64,000 bases of DNA from Burkholderia sp. (GTDB taxonomy: Bacteria > Pseudomonadota > Gammaproteobacteria > Burkholderiales > Burkholderiaceae). This document shows positions 9,851 to 18,783 of the stretch, piece by piece. The translations under genes were made by a program, and so were the position numbers. Numbering within the stretch: the first letter of the stretch is position 1; each line of letters starts with the position of its first letter. The notes under the pieces are model-generated. The model searched no databases and was not told the DNA's origin. It was given only the letters and a program-made list of their open reading frames with translations. The stretch is from NCBI GenBank assembly GCA_031253835.1, contig JAIRVP010000039.1:140270-204269 (forward strand), read 5' to 3'.

Positions 9851-12286
9851 ATGAGCAAACCGATCCTGTACCTCCTCGCCGGCAACGGCAGCGCCGCCGA
9901 CTGGTGGGACGATGCGCTGCCCCACTTCCGGCACTACCGGCCGGTGCCGCTGGAACTGCCGGGCTTCGGCGATCATCCCGCGCCGCCGTGCGAGGATCTC
10001 GCCGCGTATGCGCAAGCGCTGCTGGACGCCACCGAACCGGGCCACGCGATCATGGCGGTCGGCGTGAACGCGCTGCTGGTGCTGCACGCGTTGCAGCGGC
10101 GCCCCGGCCACTTCGGCCGCAGCGTGCTGCTCGCGCCGGTCGGCGCGTTCCTGTGGGAACGGCGCCTGCCGAAACTGATGGCGCCGAAGCCGCTGCGCAA
10201 GACGATCCACTGGCTGCTCGCGCACCATCCGACGCTGTTCGCCCGCAAGTTCTCGAACCGGACCTGGACACCCGCGCAATACCGCCGCATGGGCGCCGGC
10301 TATGCGCGCTGCCGCGCGTTCCTGCCGCACTGGGATCTCGTGCGCGCCGATACCGCGCTGCCGCTGCTCGAGTGGGTCACCGATCGCATCGAGCTCGTGT
10401 GGGGCGACCAGGACGCCGTGCTCGGCGTGCGCCAGGCCGCCGCGTGGTCGGCGATCCTCGCGCGCGCCGACCTGACCGTCACGCTGCAGCCCGGCTGGGG
10501 ACACTATCCGTGGATCGACGCACCGGCGGCATTCGCGCAGTGGCTCGAAGCCGGCGACACGGGTTTCGTCGCGCACACGAAAGGCGGGCGGCTGGCGCTG
10601 GCCACGATGGCCGGACTCCCCGTGCCACCCGCGTTGTCGCTGACCCGCGCCGACGATCCGCGCCTGCCGGGCTGGCTCGCGAGCCAGCCCGGCGCCGAAT
10701 GGGCAGTCCGCTCGTCGAGTCACGGCGAAGACCAGGCCGACGCGGCGAATGCCGGCCTGCACACGACGTTCCTGCGCGTGCCGGCATCGCACGCCGCCGC
10801 GCGCGTGGCCGAGCTGCTCGACGGCGGCCTCGAGGAAGCGGTCGTGCAGCGCTTCGTCACGCCCGTGCTGTCCGGCATCGCGTTCGTGCGCCATCTCGCG
10901 GTCGAAGTCGAGTGGGTGGAAGGCCACCTCGAATCGCTCGCCGACGGGCAGGCGAGCCCGCAGCGCGCGATCCTGTCGCGGCTCGGCGAACCGTGGCAGC
11001 GTGGCACGTTCGCGACTGCGCACGGCCTGACCGCGCAGCAGCTGTGGGCGTTCCTGCAACGCGTGCTGCGCGCGTTCCATTACGTGCCCGGCGATGTCGA
11101 ATGGGCGTGGGACGGCACCCAGCTTTGGCTCTTGCAGTACCGCCCGATCAGCAGCTACGGCTGGCACCGGCACCTGACCTCGGCCAACATCGCCGAGATC
11201 CTGCCGCCGCAGCCGAGCCGGCTGGTCGAGTACGCGCAACGGCGCGCGGCCGGCAGCATCCCGGCCATCATGGCGCGCTGGGATGCGCGCGTGCTGCGCG
11301 ACAACGAGCCGTTCACCGCGCTGTACGGCGGCGCGTCGTACATCAACAACGACCTGTTCCTCGCGCGTCTCGCGGACTGGGGCGTATCGGCCGCGAACTA
11401 CAGCGGCGAGATCGGCGGCGCGACGCCGCCGCTGCGCTGGCGTCCGCTGCGCCTGCTGCGCGCGCTGCCGGTGTTCTGGCGCATGCTGCGCGTCGCGCGC
11501 GGGCACCTGCCCACGCTCGCGCACGGCCTGCAGCGCTTCGACCAGGAACTCGCGACGCTCGTCGAACAGCGCGCCGACGGCCGGCAACTGGCCGACTGGT
11601 TCACGCGCTTCTACGTGTTCGTCGTGCAGGGCAACCTGTGCATCGCGTCGTCGCTGGCCAGCAGCGGCGGCGCACTGTGGGGGCGCCCGCCGACCGCGTA
11701 TGGCCAGCTCGACGACAGCCCGCACCGCCTGCCATGGGAAACCGATCCGGGCACCGCGCGGCCCCCGGCCACCGACCTGCCGCTGCAGCCCTTCCCCGCC
11801 TGGCCGCTGCCGGTCCGCGTGCTGCACGCGCTCGGCGCACCCGGCATGCGCGGCTGGTATCTGCAGGTACGCGAGTGGTATCGCGACAACCTGATGCGCG
11901 TGTTCTTCCGCCTGCATCATGCAATGCCGGCCGCCGACCGCGACACCTGGTTCGCGCCGCATCCCGAGCGCCGCGAACGCAACGGCAGCTTCTGGCAGGA
12001 CGGCAGCGAAGGCACCGACGAGGCAGCCGGCTTCATGATCTATCCGGGCCGCACGCAGGGCGTGCTCGGCCGCGACATCCTGCTCGAAGATTCGCTCGAC
12101 CCCGGCCGGCACGCGCAGTACCAGGCCGCCCGCGCGGTGATCGCCCGCATGGGCGGCCGGCTGTCGCACGGCGCGACGCTGCTGCGCGAGCTGCGCAAGC
12201 CGTCGGCCGTGCTGCCGCGCGTCGACGCGGCGTGGATCGGGCGCAAGGTGCGGCTCAGCGACGGCCAGCTGACGCTGGTCGAATGA
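9851..12286 (+). CDS. Fusion of a degenerate alpha/beta-hydrolase domain with a PEP-synthase/rifampin-phosphotransferase-like protein
   Basis: An 811-residue protein. Residues 1-235 look like an alpha/beta-hydrolase: ELPGFGDHP loop, acid strand LVWGDQDAV (Asp186) and GWGHYPW with His218. The nucleophile-elbow position reads G71-V-N73-A-L, so the usual Ser is Asn. Residues 243-435 match the pyruvate-phosphate-dikinase ATP-grasp region: KGGRLALATMAGLPVPPAL, VRSSSHGEDQ, GLHTTFLRV, VVQRFVTPVLSGIAF and LWLLQYRPIS. Residues 436-745 have no family I recognise. Residues 767-811 form a phosphohistidine swivel, MGGRLSHGATLL, with His773 in place. It may phosphorylate a small molecule, with the hydrolase fold binding or positioning it. 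That is inference. Start chosen at the first ATG with hydrolase similarity. Confidence 0.75.
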   Translation: MSKPILYLLAGNGSAADWWDDALPHFRHYRPVPLELPGFGDHPAPPCEDLAAYAQALLDATEPGHAIMAVGVNALLVLHALQRRPGHFGRSVLLAPVGAFLWERRLPKLMAPKPLRKTIHWLLAHHPTLFARKFSNRTWTPAQYRRMGAGYARCRAFLPHWDLVRADTALPLLEWVTDRIELVWGDQDAVLGVRQAAAWSAILARADLTVTLQPGWGHYPWIDAPAAFAQWLEAGDTGFVAHTKGGRLALATMAGLPVPPALSLTRADDPRLPGWLASQPGAEWAVRSSSHGEDQADAANAGLHTTFLRVPASHAAARVAELLDGGLEEAVVQRFVTPVLSGIAFVRHLAVEVEWVEGHLESLADGQASPQRAILSRLGEPWQRGTFATAHGLTAQQLWAFLQRVLRAFHYVPGDVEWAWDGTQLWLLQYRPISSYGWHRHLTSANIAEILPPQPSRLVEYAQRRAAGSIPAIMARWDARVLRDNEPFTALYGGASYINNDLFLARLADWGVSAANYSGEIGGATPPLRWRPLRLLRALPVFWRMLRVARGHLPTLAHGLQRFDQELATLVEQRADGRQLADWFTRFYVFVVQGNLCIASSLASSGGALWGRPPTAYGQLDDSPHRLPWETDPGTARPPATDLPLQPFPAWPLPVRVLHALGAPGMRGWYLQVREWYRDNLMRVFFRLHHAMPAADRDTWFAPHPERRERNGSFWQDGSEGTDEAAGFMIYPGRTQGVLGRDILLEDSLDPGRHAQYQAARAVIARMGGRLSHGATLLRELRKPSAVLPRVDAAWIGRKVRLSDGQLTLVE

Positions 12287-12301
12287 GTGTCCGGCAGCGT
12301 G

Positions 12302-12330
12302 TTGAAGGGGCTCGCGCGGATCGCTACACT
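12302..12330 (+). promoter_or_regulatory. Putative sigma-70 promoter of the DUF169 gene
   Basis: TTGAAG at 12302-12307 and TACACT at 12325-12330 with 17 bases between them. It would start RNA about 20 bases upstream of the ATG at 12357. Elements match consensus at four or more positions each. Confidence 0.45.
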
Positions 12331-12356
12331 GGTCCGGCGAATCCCGGAGACCCCAC

Positions 12357-13124
12357 ATGAAAGACACGCTTGCCGGACTGTCGGCGGACCTCGAGCGGCT
12401 GCTCAAGCTGCGCAGCATCCCGTTCGGGATGAAGCTGTTCGAACGGCGCGAGGACATGGAAGCCGTCCCGCGCATTCGCCGCCCGAAGGCGATCCATTCG
12501 CTGGACCAGATCGTCGGGCAGACGGCGCGGCTCGGCTTCACGGTCGGCATCACGGCCGACGACCTCGTCGGCGCGCAATGCCGGTCGGTCGTCGGGCTCG
12601 GTCACGCGAAGGATGCCGAGTGGGCGTCCGGCCAGCAGATGGCGGGCGTCTGGTATGCGACGCAGGAAGATTCGCGCGCGCACCAGGCCGCGATGCACTG
12701 CGTGGCGGACGGCAAGTACGACGCGCTCGTCGTGTCGCCGCTCGCGGCCGGCCGCATCGAGCCCGACATCGCGCTGTTCTACGCGACGCCCGGCGCGATG
12801 ATGTACTTCATCAACGGCCTGCAATGGTCGGGGTACAAGCGCTTCGACTGGAGCGTGGTCGGCGAATCGGCCTGCGCGGATTCGTGGGGCCGCGCACTGT
12901 CGACCGGGCAGCCGAGCCTGTCGATTCCGTGCTACGCGGAACGCCGCTACGGCGGCGTGCTCGACGACGAGATGCTGATGGCGCTGGCGCCCGATGCGCT
13001 GGAACAGGCCATTACCGGGATGGAGGCGCTGTCGCGCAACGGGCTGCGCTATCCGTTCGCGCAGTACGGCATCCAGCAGGACGTGCGCGCGGGCATGGAA
13101 GTCAGTTACCCGAAGACGACGTGA
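12357..13124 (+). CDS. DUF169 family protein
   Basis: A 255-residue soluble protein with the typical opening of DUF169 proteins, in which an acyl-type loop LKLRSIPFGMKLFE is followed by two regions with conserved cysteines (GAQCRSVVGLG and SIPCYAERRYGG). The family is widespread in bacteria and archaea and has no proven function. Near-full length for the family. It follows the fusion protein at 9851 by 70 bases but has its own promoter-like sequence, so co-function is not assumed. Confidence 0.75.
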   Translation: MKDTLAGLSADLERLLKLRSIPFGMKLFERREDMEAVPRIRRPKAIHSLDQIVGQTARLGFTVGITADDLVGAQCRSVVGLGHAKDAEWASGQQMAGVWYATQEDSRAHQAAMHCVADGKYDALVVSPLAAGRIEPDIALFYATPGAMMYFINGLQWSGYKRFDWSVVGESACADSWGRALSTGQPSLSIPCYAERRYGGVLDDEMLMALAPDALEQAITGMEALSRNGLRYPFAQYGIQQDVRAGMEVSYPKTT

Positions 13125-13175
13125 CGTCGCGCGTCGCGGTTGCCACGTGGCCGACTAGGACGACGAGGCCCGCCA

Positions 13176-13550
13176 TCAGCGCAGCGGCGTGCGGACTTTG
13201 CCGTCGACCTTCAACGTGCGCCGGTCGCGCGCGGCCTCGTATTCGACCGTCTGCGCAGGCGTGACGGCGCCGTACGAGCGGCCGTTCACGTAGACGCTGC
13301 CGTCGCGCAGTTCGATCCGGTCGCCGTTGACCGTCGCGGCGGCGTGGTCGCCCTGCAGCACCGCGCCCGAACACCCGGCGGTGGAAAAACTGCGGACCGA
13401 CGTGCCCGGCATCGCCGCGATCCCGCCCCCGTCCGCCGCATGCGCGGCGCTGCAGGGCGGCGCATCCAGGTCGCCGGCAGCATGCAGCGACTCCGCACTG
13501 ATGCCGCACCCGGCCAGCAACGCAATCGTCATCGGCAACAGCCTGTTCAT
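13176..13550 (-). CDS. Putative lipoprotein
   Basis: A 124-residue protein with a short signal sequence ending in the lipobox LLAGC (Cys15), so it should be lipidated after signal peptidase II cleavage. The mature part has two further cysteines and a short beta-rich C-terminus (DRIELRDGSVYVNGRSYGAV, then RRTLKVDGKVRTPLR). I do not recognise a named family. The ATG at 13550 was chosen because it places the lipobox at the right distance. It is divergent from the MarR-GNAT gene. Confidence 0.65.
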   Translation of the reverse strand: MNRLLPMTIALLAGCGISAESLHAAGDLDAPPCSAAHAADGGGIAAMPGTSVRSFSTAGCSGAVLQGDHAAATVNGDRIELRDGSVYVNGRSYGAVTPAQTVEYEAARDRRTLKVDGKVRTPLR

Positions 13551-13686
13551 GGTGGTCTCCGTGGTCCGCGGACCGGGATCGATGACCGGGCAACGCCCCC
13601 GCTCGCCCGATACGCGCAGTATGCGTCCACCTGACGGCGCGCCGCCATCCGCGCCACTACCACTCCCGCTCGCCGGCAAATTCGCC

Positions 13687-13731
13687 TTGACAAGTTGCGA
13701 TGCGCAACTATTATCGATTGCGATACGCAAC
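13687..13731 (+). promoter_or_regulatory. Promoter with two palindromic operators upstream of the MarR-GNAT gene
   Basis: TTGACA (13687-13692), 16 bases, TATTAT (13709-13714). The spacer is filled by the palindrome GTTGCG-ATG-CGCAAC (13694-13708). A second copy, TTGCG-ATA-CGCAA (13718-13730), lies just past the -10. Centres are 23 bases apart. A regulator bound here would block polymerase, so autorepression by the downstream MarR domain is the simple reading. Confidence 0.75.
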
Positions 13732-13747
13732 CATTCCGGGGCAAACC

Positions 13748-14728
13748 ATGGACCTCATCGACGCGCCCGCGAAGCCTCGCGACGCGACCATCCTCGAATT
13801 GCGCGACTTCTCCCGCAAACTGGTGCGCGAGCTCGGCTTCATGCGCGCGACGCTCGCCGACAGCGACTGGGCACCGTCGGCCGTTCACGCGATCCTCGAG
13901 ATCGGGATGGCACCGGGCATCAACGCGAAGGATCTGGGCAACATCCTGCGGCTCGACAAGTCGAACACGAGCCGCCAACTCGCGCGGCTCGAGGCGGCCG
14001 GCGTCGTGGAGCGGCGCGTGTCGAGCGAGGATGCGCGTGCGATCGAGCTGTACCTGACCGCCGAAGGAAAAAAGCTCCAGAAAAGAATCGACACGTTCGC
14101 GACCGACCAGGTGTCGAATGCGCTGCGTCGGATGATTCCGGCCGACCAGCAGGCGCTGCTGCGTTCGCTCGCGCTGTACGCCGATGCGCTCGCACAGGAC
14201 AACGCCGCCAAGGCGCCCGCCGCGACGCTCGACGCGCCGCCGATTCGCGAGGGCTACCAGCCGGGCTGCATCGGCGACATCGCGAGCCTGCATGCACGCT
14301 TCTATTCGGAGCACTGGGGGTTCGGCGCCTTTTTCGAAAAGCGGGTGGCGACCGAGCTGGCCGCGTTCGCAGGCGCGCTGCCGGCGGACGGCAAGGCATT
14401 GTGGCTCTGCCAGGAAGACGGGCGGACGCTCGCGTCGCTCGCGATCGACGGCGACCCGGCGACCGGCGTCGCGCACCTGCGCTGGTTCATCGTGAACGAT
14501 GCGTTGCGCGGGTCGGGCATCGGGCGCCAGATGATGACGCTGGCGATGCGCTTCGTCGACGCGCACCGGTTTCGCGAGACCTACCTGTGGACGTTCAAGG
14601 GACTGGATTCCGCGCGTCACCTGTACGAGTCGTTCGGCTTTGCGCTGACCGACGCGTCCGCTGGCACGCACTGGGGAACCGAAGTGGTCGAACAGCGTTT
14701 CAGCCGGCCGGGGCCGGCGGGCAGTTGA
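13748..14728 (+). CDS. MarR-type regulator fused to a GNAT acetyltransferase
   Basis: A 326-residue two-domain protein. Residues about 15-155 are a MarR winged helix: INAKDLGNILRLDKSNTSRQLARLEAAGVVERR is the recognition region and DARAIELYLTAEG the wing. Residues about 165-326 are a GNAT fold with the acetyl-CoA loop LRGSGIGRQMM and a C-terminal HLYESFGFAL motif. This combination (YwnA/PA-type MarR-GNAT proteins) is known, but the acceptor is unknown. The ATG at 13748 lies just after the paired palindromes, so the earlier in-frame ATG at 13700 (inside the promoter) is rejected. Confidence 0.85.
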   Translation: MDLIDAPAKPRDATILELRDFSRKLVRELGFMRATLADSDWAPSAVHAILEIGMAPGINAKDLGNILRLDKSNTSRQLARLEAAGVVERRVSSEDARAIELYLTAEGKKLQKRIDTFATDQVSNALRRMIPADQQALLRSLALYADALAQDNAAKAPAATLDAPPIREGYQPGCIGDIASLHARFYSEHWGFGAFFEKRVATELAAFAGALPADGKALWLCQEDGRTLASLAIDGDPATGVAHLRWFIVNDALRGSGIGRQMMTLAMRFVDAHRFRETYLWTFKGLDSARHLYESFGFALTDASAGTHWGTEVVEQRFSRPGPAGS

Positions 14729-14965
14729 GGTTCAACAACCTCCTGTCGATCCAAAGGGCGTAACAACGCTCACCGCAAAAATGACGCTGCCCATGCTCGA
14801 ACGTCTCGCGGCCCTCGCGCTCTGCGCGGTCGTCATCGCGCCTGCCGCCGTGGCCGCGCAACCCGATGCCGCTACCGGCATCGAACCGGTGATCGTTCGG
14901 AATCCGAAGTCCGGCCGGGCGGCCCGTGTCGCACCACCCGCCGCACGCATTCGCCCGAGCACGCG

Positions 14966-16705
14966 CTACCCGCTGACGGCCGCGCCCGCGTGCTGCCGCA
15001 CCGCCGCAATGTGGTTGGCCGCCACATAGCCGAACGTCATCGCGGGCCCGATCGTCGAGCCGGGGCCCGGATAGGTCTTGCCCATCACGGCCGCCGACGT
15101 GTTGCCGAGCGCGTACAGCCCGTCGATCGCCGAGCCGTCGGGCCGCAGCACGCGCGCATCCGCGTCGGTGCGCAGCCCGCCCTTCGTGCCGATTTCGCCC
15201 GGGTCGATCCGCAGCGCGTAGAACGGCGCGCGCTCGATCGGCCCGAGGCACGGGTTCGGCTTCGACGACGGATCGCCGTAGTAGCGGTCGAACACGTTGC
15301 CACCCTTGCCGAATTCCGTATCGATGCCCGTGGCCGCATGGCCGTTCATCCGTGCGACGGTCTGCGCGAGCCCGTCGGCGTCCACGCCGATCTTCGCGGC
15401 CAGTTCGGCCAGCGTGTCCGCGCGATAGATCACCGAGTCGAGCCAGCCGGCCGGAATCCGGCTGTCCGGCTGCACGCTGCCGGGCAGCAGCACGCCGCAC
15501 GGGTAGCGCTTGCGATACTCGGCATCGAAGATCAGCCATGCGGGCACGCAGGCCTGCGTTTTCGCGTGATCCGCGATCATCGCGTGGATCACGTCCGGGT
15601 ACGGCGCGGATTCGTTGACGAAGCGCCACCCGAGCCCGTTGACCATCACGCAGCGCGGCGCCGAGCGCTCGACGAACAACCCGCGCTGCTTCTCCTCGCC
15701 CGGCACGCGCACCGTCGGCACGCCCCAGACGAAATCCATCAGCGCGACGCCGGCGCCGAGCGCGAGCCCCGCGCGAATGCCGTCGCCGGTATTGATCGGC
15801 GGCGCCGCGCTCCACTCGGCACGCGTCGGCTTCGGCAGGTACTGCTCGCGCATCGCCTGGTTCGCCTCGAACCCGCCGCATGCGAGCACCACGCCGTGCG
15901 TCGCGCGGATGCCGACCGTGCGCCCGTTGCGCTCGACGACCACGCCGTTTACGCGCGCGCCGTCGGACTGCAGCGCACGCATCGGCGTGTCGAGCCACAG
16001 CGCGATGCCGCGCTGCGCCAGCGCCGCGCGCAGGCTGGCGACCAGCGCATTGCCGAGCGTGAGGCGCCGGTCGCGCGCGGTGCGGCGGCGCCAGCGGACA
16101 TCGGCGGCATAGCGCAGCATCAGGCGCGCGGTGAGCCGCAACCAGCCACGCTCCTTCGTGACGATCGTGTGCGCTTCGATCTGCGTCATCGCGATGCGGC
16201 CGGCGATCAGCGTCGCAGGCGACGGCGCGCGCAGCGTGTCGAAATGCGTGCCGAGGCGTGCGGCGTCGAACGCCGCCGGCTCCATCGTCCGGTAGCCGGG
16301 CTTGCCGCCAATCCGATCGGGATAGTAGTCGGGATAGCGCGGCACCGCGTGAAAGCGCGTCTGCGCATGCTGCGCGAGATACGCGACCATCTTCGGGCCG
16401 TTCTCGAGATACGCATCGATGCGCGGCCGGTCGAAATCCTCGCCGACGACCTCGCGCAGGTACGCAATCGCTTCGGCATACGAATCGTTTCCGCCGAGCG
16501 CCGCGATCTGGTCGTTGCACGGAATCCAGATGCCGCCGCCCGAGACGGCCGTCGTCCCGCCATAGACGGGGCTTTTCTCGACGACCAGGACCGACAGGCC
16601 CTGATCGTGCGCGCGCAGCGCCGCCGTCATCGCGCCCGCGCCGGAGCCGACCACCACCACGTCGTAGGCGGCGTCGCCGGCGCAATCGTGTCGATCGTCT
16701 TGCAT
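14966..16705 (-). CDS. FAD-dependent dehydrogenase of the 3-ketosteroid delta-1-dehydrogenase (KstD) type
   Basis: A 579-residue flavoprotein. The FAD-binding VVVVGSGAGAMTAAL is at residues about 16-30, followed by VVEKSPVYGGTTAVSGGGIW. The C-terminal NTSAAVMGKTYPGPG...IGPAMTFGYVAANHI is the signature of KstD-like enzymes of the FAD_binding_2 family. In steroid breakdown KstD introduces the C1-C2 double bond. It lies directly downstream of a KshA-like Rieske oxygenase, the enzyme that works on the same ring system, which strengthens the call. A steroid substrate is still inference, since related enzymes act on other cyclic ketones. Start by ATG at 16705. Confidence 0.8.
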   Translation of the reverse strand: MQDDRHDCAGDAAYDVVVVGSGAGAMTAALRAHDQGLSVLVVEKSPVYGGTTAVSGGGIWIPCNDQIAALGGNDSYAEAIAYLREVVGEDFDRPRIDAYLENGPKMVAYLAQHAQTRFHAVPRYPDYYPDRIGGKPGYRTMEPAAFDAARLGTHFDTLRAPSPATLIAGRIAMTQIEAHTIVTKERGWLRLTARLMLRYAADVRWRRRTARDRRLTLGNALVASLRAALAQRGIALWLDTPMRALQSDGARVNGVVVERNGRTVGIRATHGVVLACGGFEANQAMREQYLPKPTRAEWSAAPPINTGDGIRAGLALGAGVALMDFVWGVPTVRVPGEEKQRGLFVERSAPRCVMVNGLGWRFVNESAPYPDVIHAMIADHAKTQACVPAWLIFDAEYRKRYPCGVLLPGSVQPDSRIPAGWLDSVIYRADTLAELAAKIGVDADGLAQTVARMNGHAATGIDTEFGKGGNVFDRYYGDPSSKPNPCLGPIERAPFYALRIDPGEIGTKGGLRTDADARVLRPDGSAIDGLYALGNTSAAVMGKTYPGPGSTIGPAMTFGYVAANHIAAVRQHAGAAVSG

Positions 16706-16721
16706 GATGGCCACCCTCGCG

Positions 16722-17846
16722 TCAGATCGTGGACAGGCGGCTCGCCGCGTCGGCCGGCACGTCGGCCAGCTGGCGCCAGCATGCGTCCTCGCCGCGGTAC
16801 TCGTGCACCTCGACGCGCGCATGCTGCGCAGGCAGCGCGGCGACGTCGGTGTAGAACTGCCTGTACCACTCGCGCAGCCGGTAGATGGGCCCGTCGCCTT
16901 CGCACAGCAGCGGATTGTCGACGCGCGTCTTGTGATCCCAGATCGCGACATCCTCGCGGAACGCCGACTGCGCGGCCAGCACGTAGCCGTCGACCATCGC
17001 GCGGCTCTGCTCGTCCGACAGCGCGGGATCCTTCTGGACCATCACGCCGAAGCGCAGCTCGAAGCTGTTCGTGTCGATCGGCACGTGGCTGTTGAGCAGG
17101 ATCGAGTTGACCGGCTGCCCCTGCGCCTCCCCCGTCATCAGCGTCACGTGGTATGCGGGGCCGAAGTACGCGGAATCCGCGGTCAGCCGCCCGCTTCCCG
17201 CCAGCCGCGAGCTGGCGCCGCGCAACTTCTGGTAGGCCACCGGCCCCGCGAACGTATTGCAGAAGTAGTCGATCGGCGCGCCGTGCACGGGGCCGAAGTG
17301 CACCATGTCCGACTGGTTGTCGATCAGTTCGCGGCAGTTCGTGTCGATCACCCACTTGACGATGGCCCAGTCGCTCCAGGCATCGGAGTAGCACGCGTCG
17401 ATCCGCGGAATCGCGACCGACGGATCGGGTGCGTTGCCTTCCGGATCGTTCCACACGAACAGCAGGTGGTTCTGCTCCATCACCGGCCACGACTTGATGC
17501 GCGCCTTCGGCGGAATGCGCGACGCATACGGAATCGCCGCGCAGGTGCCGTCGCCGGCCCACGACCAGCCGTGAAACGGGCACACGAGCGTATCGCCTTC
17601 GACCTGCCCGCGCCCGAGGTCGGCGCCCATGTGCGGGCAGTAGCCGTCGAGGATGTGCAGGTGCCCGTCGTCGCCCTGGAACACCGCGACGCGCGTGCCG
17701 AAGATCGACAGGCCGTGTGCGCGGCCGTCGCGGTACTCGTCGGCCAGCCCCAGGCAATGCCAGCCGCGTGCATAGCGCGCGTCGATGGGCGCGGCGTGAA
17801 TCCGGTGAATGGGGCGCTGGGTCGCCAGCACGGTGGTATCGGCCAT
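16722..17846 (-). CDS. Rieske non-haem iron oxygenase of the KshA (3-ketosteroid 9-alpha-hydroxylase) type
   Basis: A 374-residue oxygenase. The [2Fe-2S] Rieske ligands are Cys70, His72, Cys89 and His92 (CPHMGADLG and CPFHGW). The mononuclear iron motif is N177-x2-D180-x2-H183-x4-H188 in NQSDMVHFGPVHG, the arrangement seen in KshA. It needs a reductase partner, which is not in this window. A GGAGAC ribosome-binding site precedes the ATG at 17846; an earlier in-frame start at 17879 lacks one. It probably forms an operon with the KstD-like gene and is controlled by the divergent TetR. Confidence 0.82.
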   Translation of the reverse strand: MADTTVLATQRPIHRIHAAPIDARYARGWHCLGLADEYRDGRAHGLSIFGTRVAVFQGDDGHLHILDGYCPHMGADLGRGQVEGDTLVCPFHGWSWAGDGTCAAIPYASRIPPKARIKSWPVMEQNHLLFVWNDPEGNAPDPSVAIPRIDACYSDAWSDWAIVKWVIDTNCRELIDNQSDMVHFGPVHGAPIDYFCNTFAGPVAYQKLRGASSRLAGSGRLTADSAYFGPAYHVTLMTGEAQGQPVNSILLNSHVPIDTNSFELRFGVMVQKDPALSDEQSRAMVDGYVLAAQSAFREDVAIWDHKTRVDNPLLCEGDGPIYRLREWYRQFYTDVAALPAQHARVEVHEYRGEDACWRQLADVPADAASRLSTI

Positions 17847-17944
17847 GGATCGTCTCCTCCAGTCAAAATTGGGCGCCAACCGCCACCTGCGTGGCCGGAC
17901 CGTGCCCGCGAACGCGCCGGCCGGAGCATCCGGCCGTCACGCTA

Positions 17945-18000
17945 TGTCACAAAATATCTTATTTGTGCCGCATAATGGCACAAATTCGATTTCTGTGACA
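17945..18000. promoter_or_regulatory. Nested palindromes between the Rieske gene and tetR
   Basis: Inner repeat ATTTGTGCC (17961-17969) / GGCACAAAT (17977-17985), perfect over nine bases. Outer repeat TGTCACA (17945-17951) / TGTGACA (17994-18000). All four arms share a TGNCACAAA-like half-site. The element sits in the only AT-rich part of the divergent gap and is the likely operator for the TetR at 18081, covering both promoters. Confidence 0.7.
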
Positions 18001-18080
18001 ACGTGTGCGAAAATTCCGCACCGCCGGATTCGGTCGGCGGATCGGCACACGCCGCGCGGCGCGCGGCATCGAGGAAAGGT

Positions 18081-18719
18081 ATGGATCGGCAACTGCGCTG
18101 GGGCGACGCCAGCAGGATGGACAGCGTCAATGACGGGCGAAACGCGATCCTGCGCGCGGCGCTCGACGCGATGATCGAACACGGGATCGACGGCCTGTCG
18201 ATCGACGACGTCGCGCGGCGCGCCAACATTTCGCGACGCACGCTGTACCGGTATTTCGGCACGAAGAAGGAACTGATCCAGGGTGTGATCAGTGTCCAGA
18301 ACGCCGAGTTCTTCGACGAGATGCAACGCGCGCTCGCCGGCTTCGAGCACGATTTCGAAGCCTACTGCGAGGAGAGCGTGTGCTTCGCGGTGCGCTACCG
18401 CGATCGCCATCACGGCGGCTTTCACCACAACTACCTGGCCACGAGCCTGTCGACCGACGTGTTCGGCTTCATCGTCGAGAACATCGCGCCGATGTGGCAG
18501 CGCGTGCTGGACAAGCCTTACCGCGCGTACGTCGCCGCGCACGGCGCGTCGGCGCCCGCGCTCGACGACATCATCGCGCTGGTCAGCCGCATCGGTCTCG
18601 CGTACTGCCTGGTTCCGGCGGACGAGCCCGCGATGCGCGCGCAGATGCGGATTCTGTGGCCGGCGCGCGCCGCACCGGCCGGCAAGCCGGTTGCGGTCAA
18701 AAGGAAGGCAGCGCAGTAA
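18081..18719 (+). CDS. TetR/AcrR-family transcriptional regulator
   Basis: A 212-residue repressor. The helix-turn-helix is IDGLSIDDVARRANISRRTLYRYFGTKKEL at residues about 36-65, typical of TetR. The C-terminal ligand domain is not classifiable by eye. An AGGAAAGG ribosome-binding site supports the ATG at 18081 over an upstream in-frame ATG at 18003. It is divergent from the KshA-KstD pair, with nested palindromes between them, so it probably represses that pair and itself until a steroid-like ligand binds. Confidence 0.85.
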   Translation: MDRQLRWGDASRMDSVNDGRNAILRAALDAMIEHGIDGLSIDDVARRANISRRTLYRYFGTKKELIQGVISVQNAEFFDEMQRALAGFEHDFEAYCEESVCFAVRYRDRHHGGFHHNYLATSLSTDVFGFIVENIAPMWQRVLDKPYRAYVAAHGASAPALDDIIALVSRIGLAYCLVPADEPAMRAQMRILWPARAAPAGKPVAVKRKAAQ

Positions 18720-18783
18720 GCAATGCCGGTCGCACGTTGCGTCCGGAATCCGGATAATGTTTGCCCCGCCCATTCACCAGACT

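Noticed and set aside
9185..12553. A 1,122-codon open frame on the minus strand
   Set aside because: It is antisense to the fusion gene at 9851 and composed of Arg/Ala/Gly-rich shadow sequence, typical of high-GC DNA. Only its tail (9185-9574) is real.
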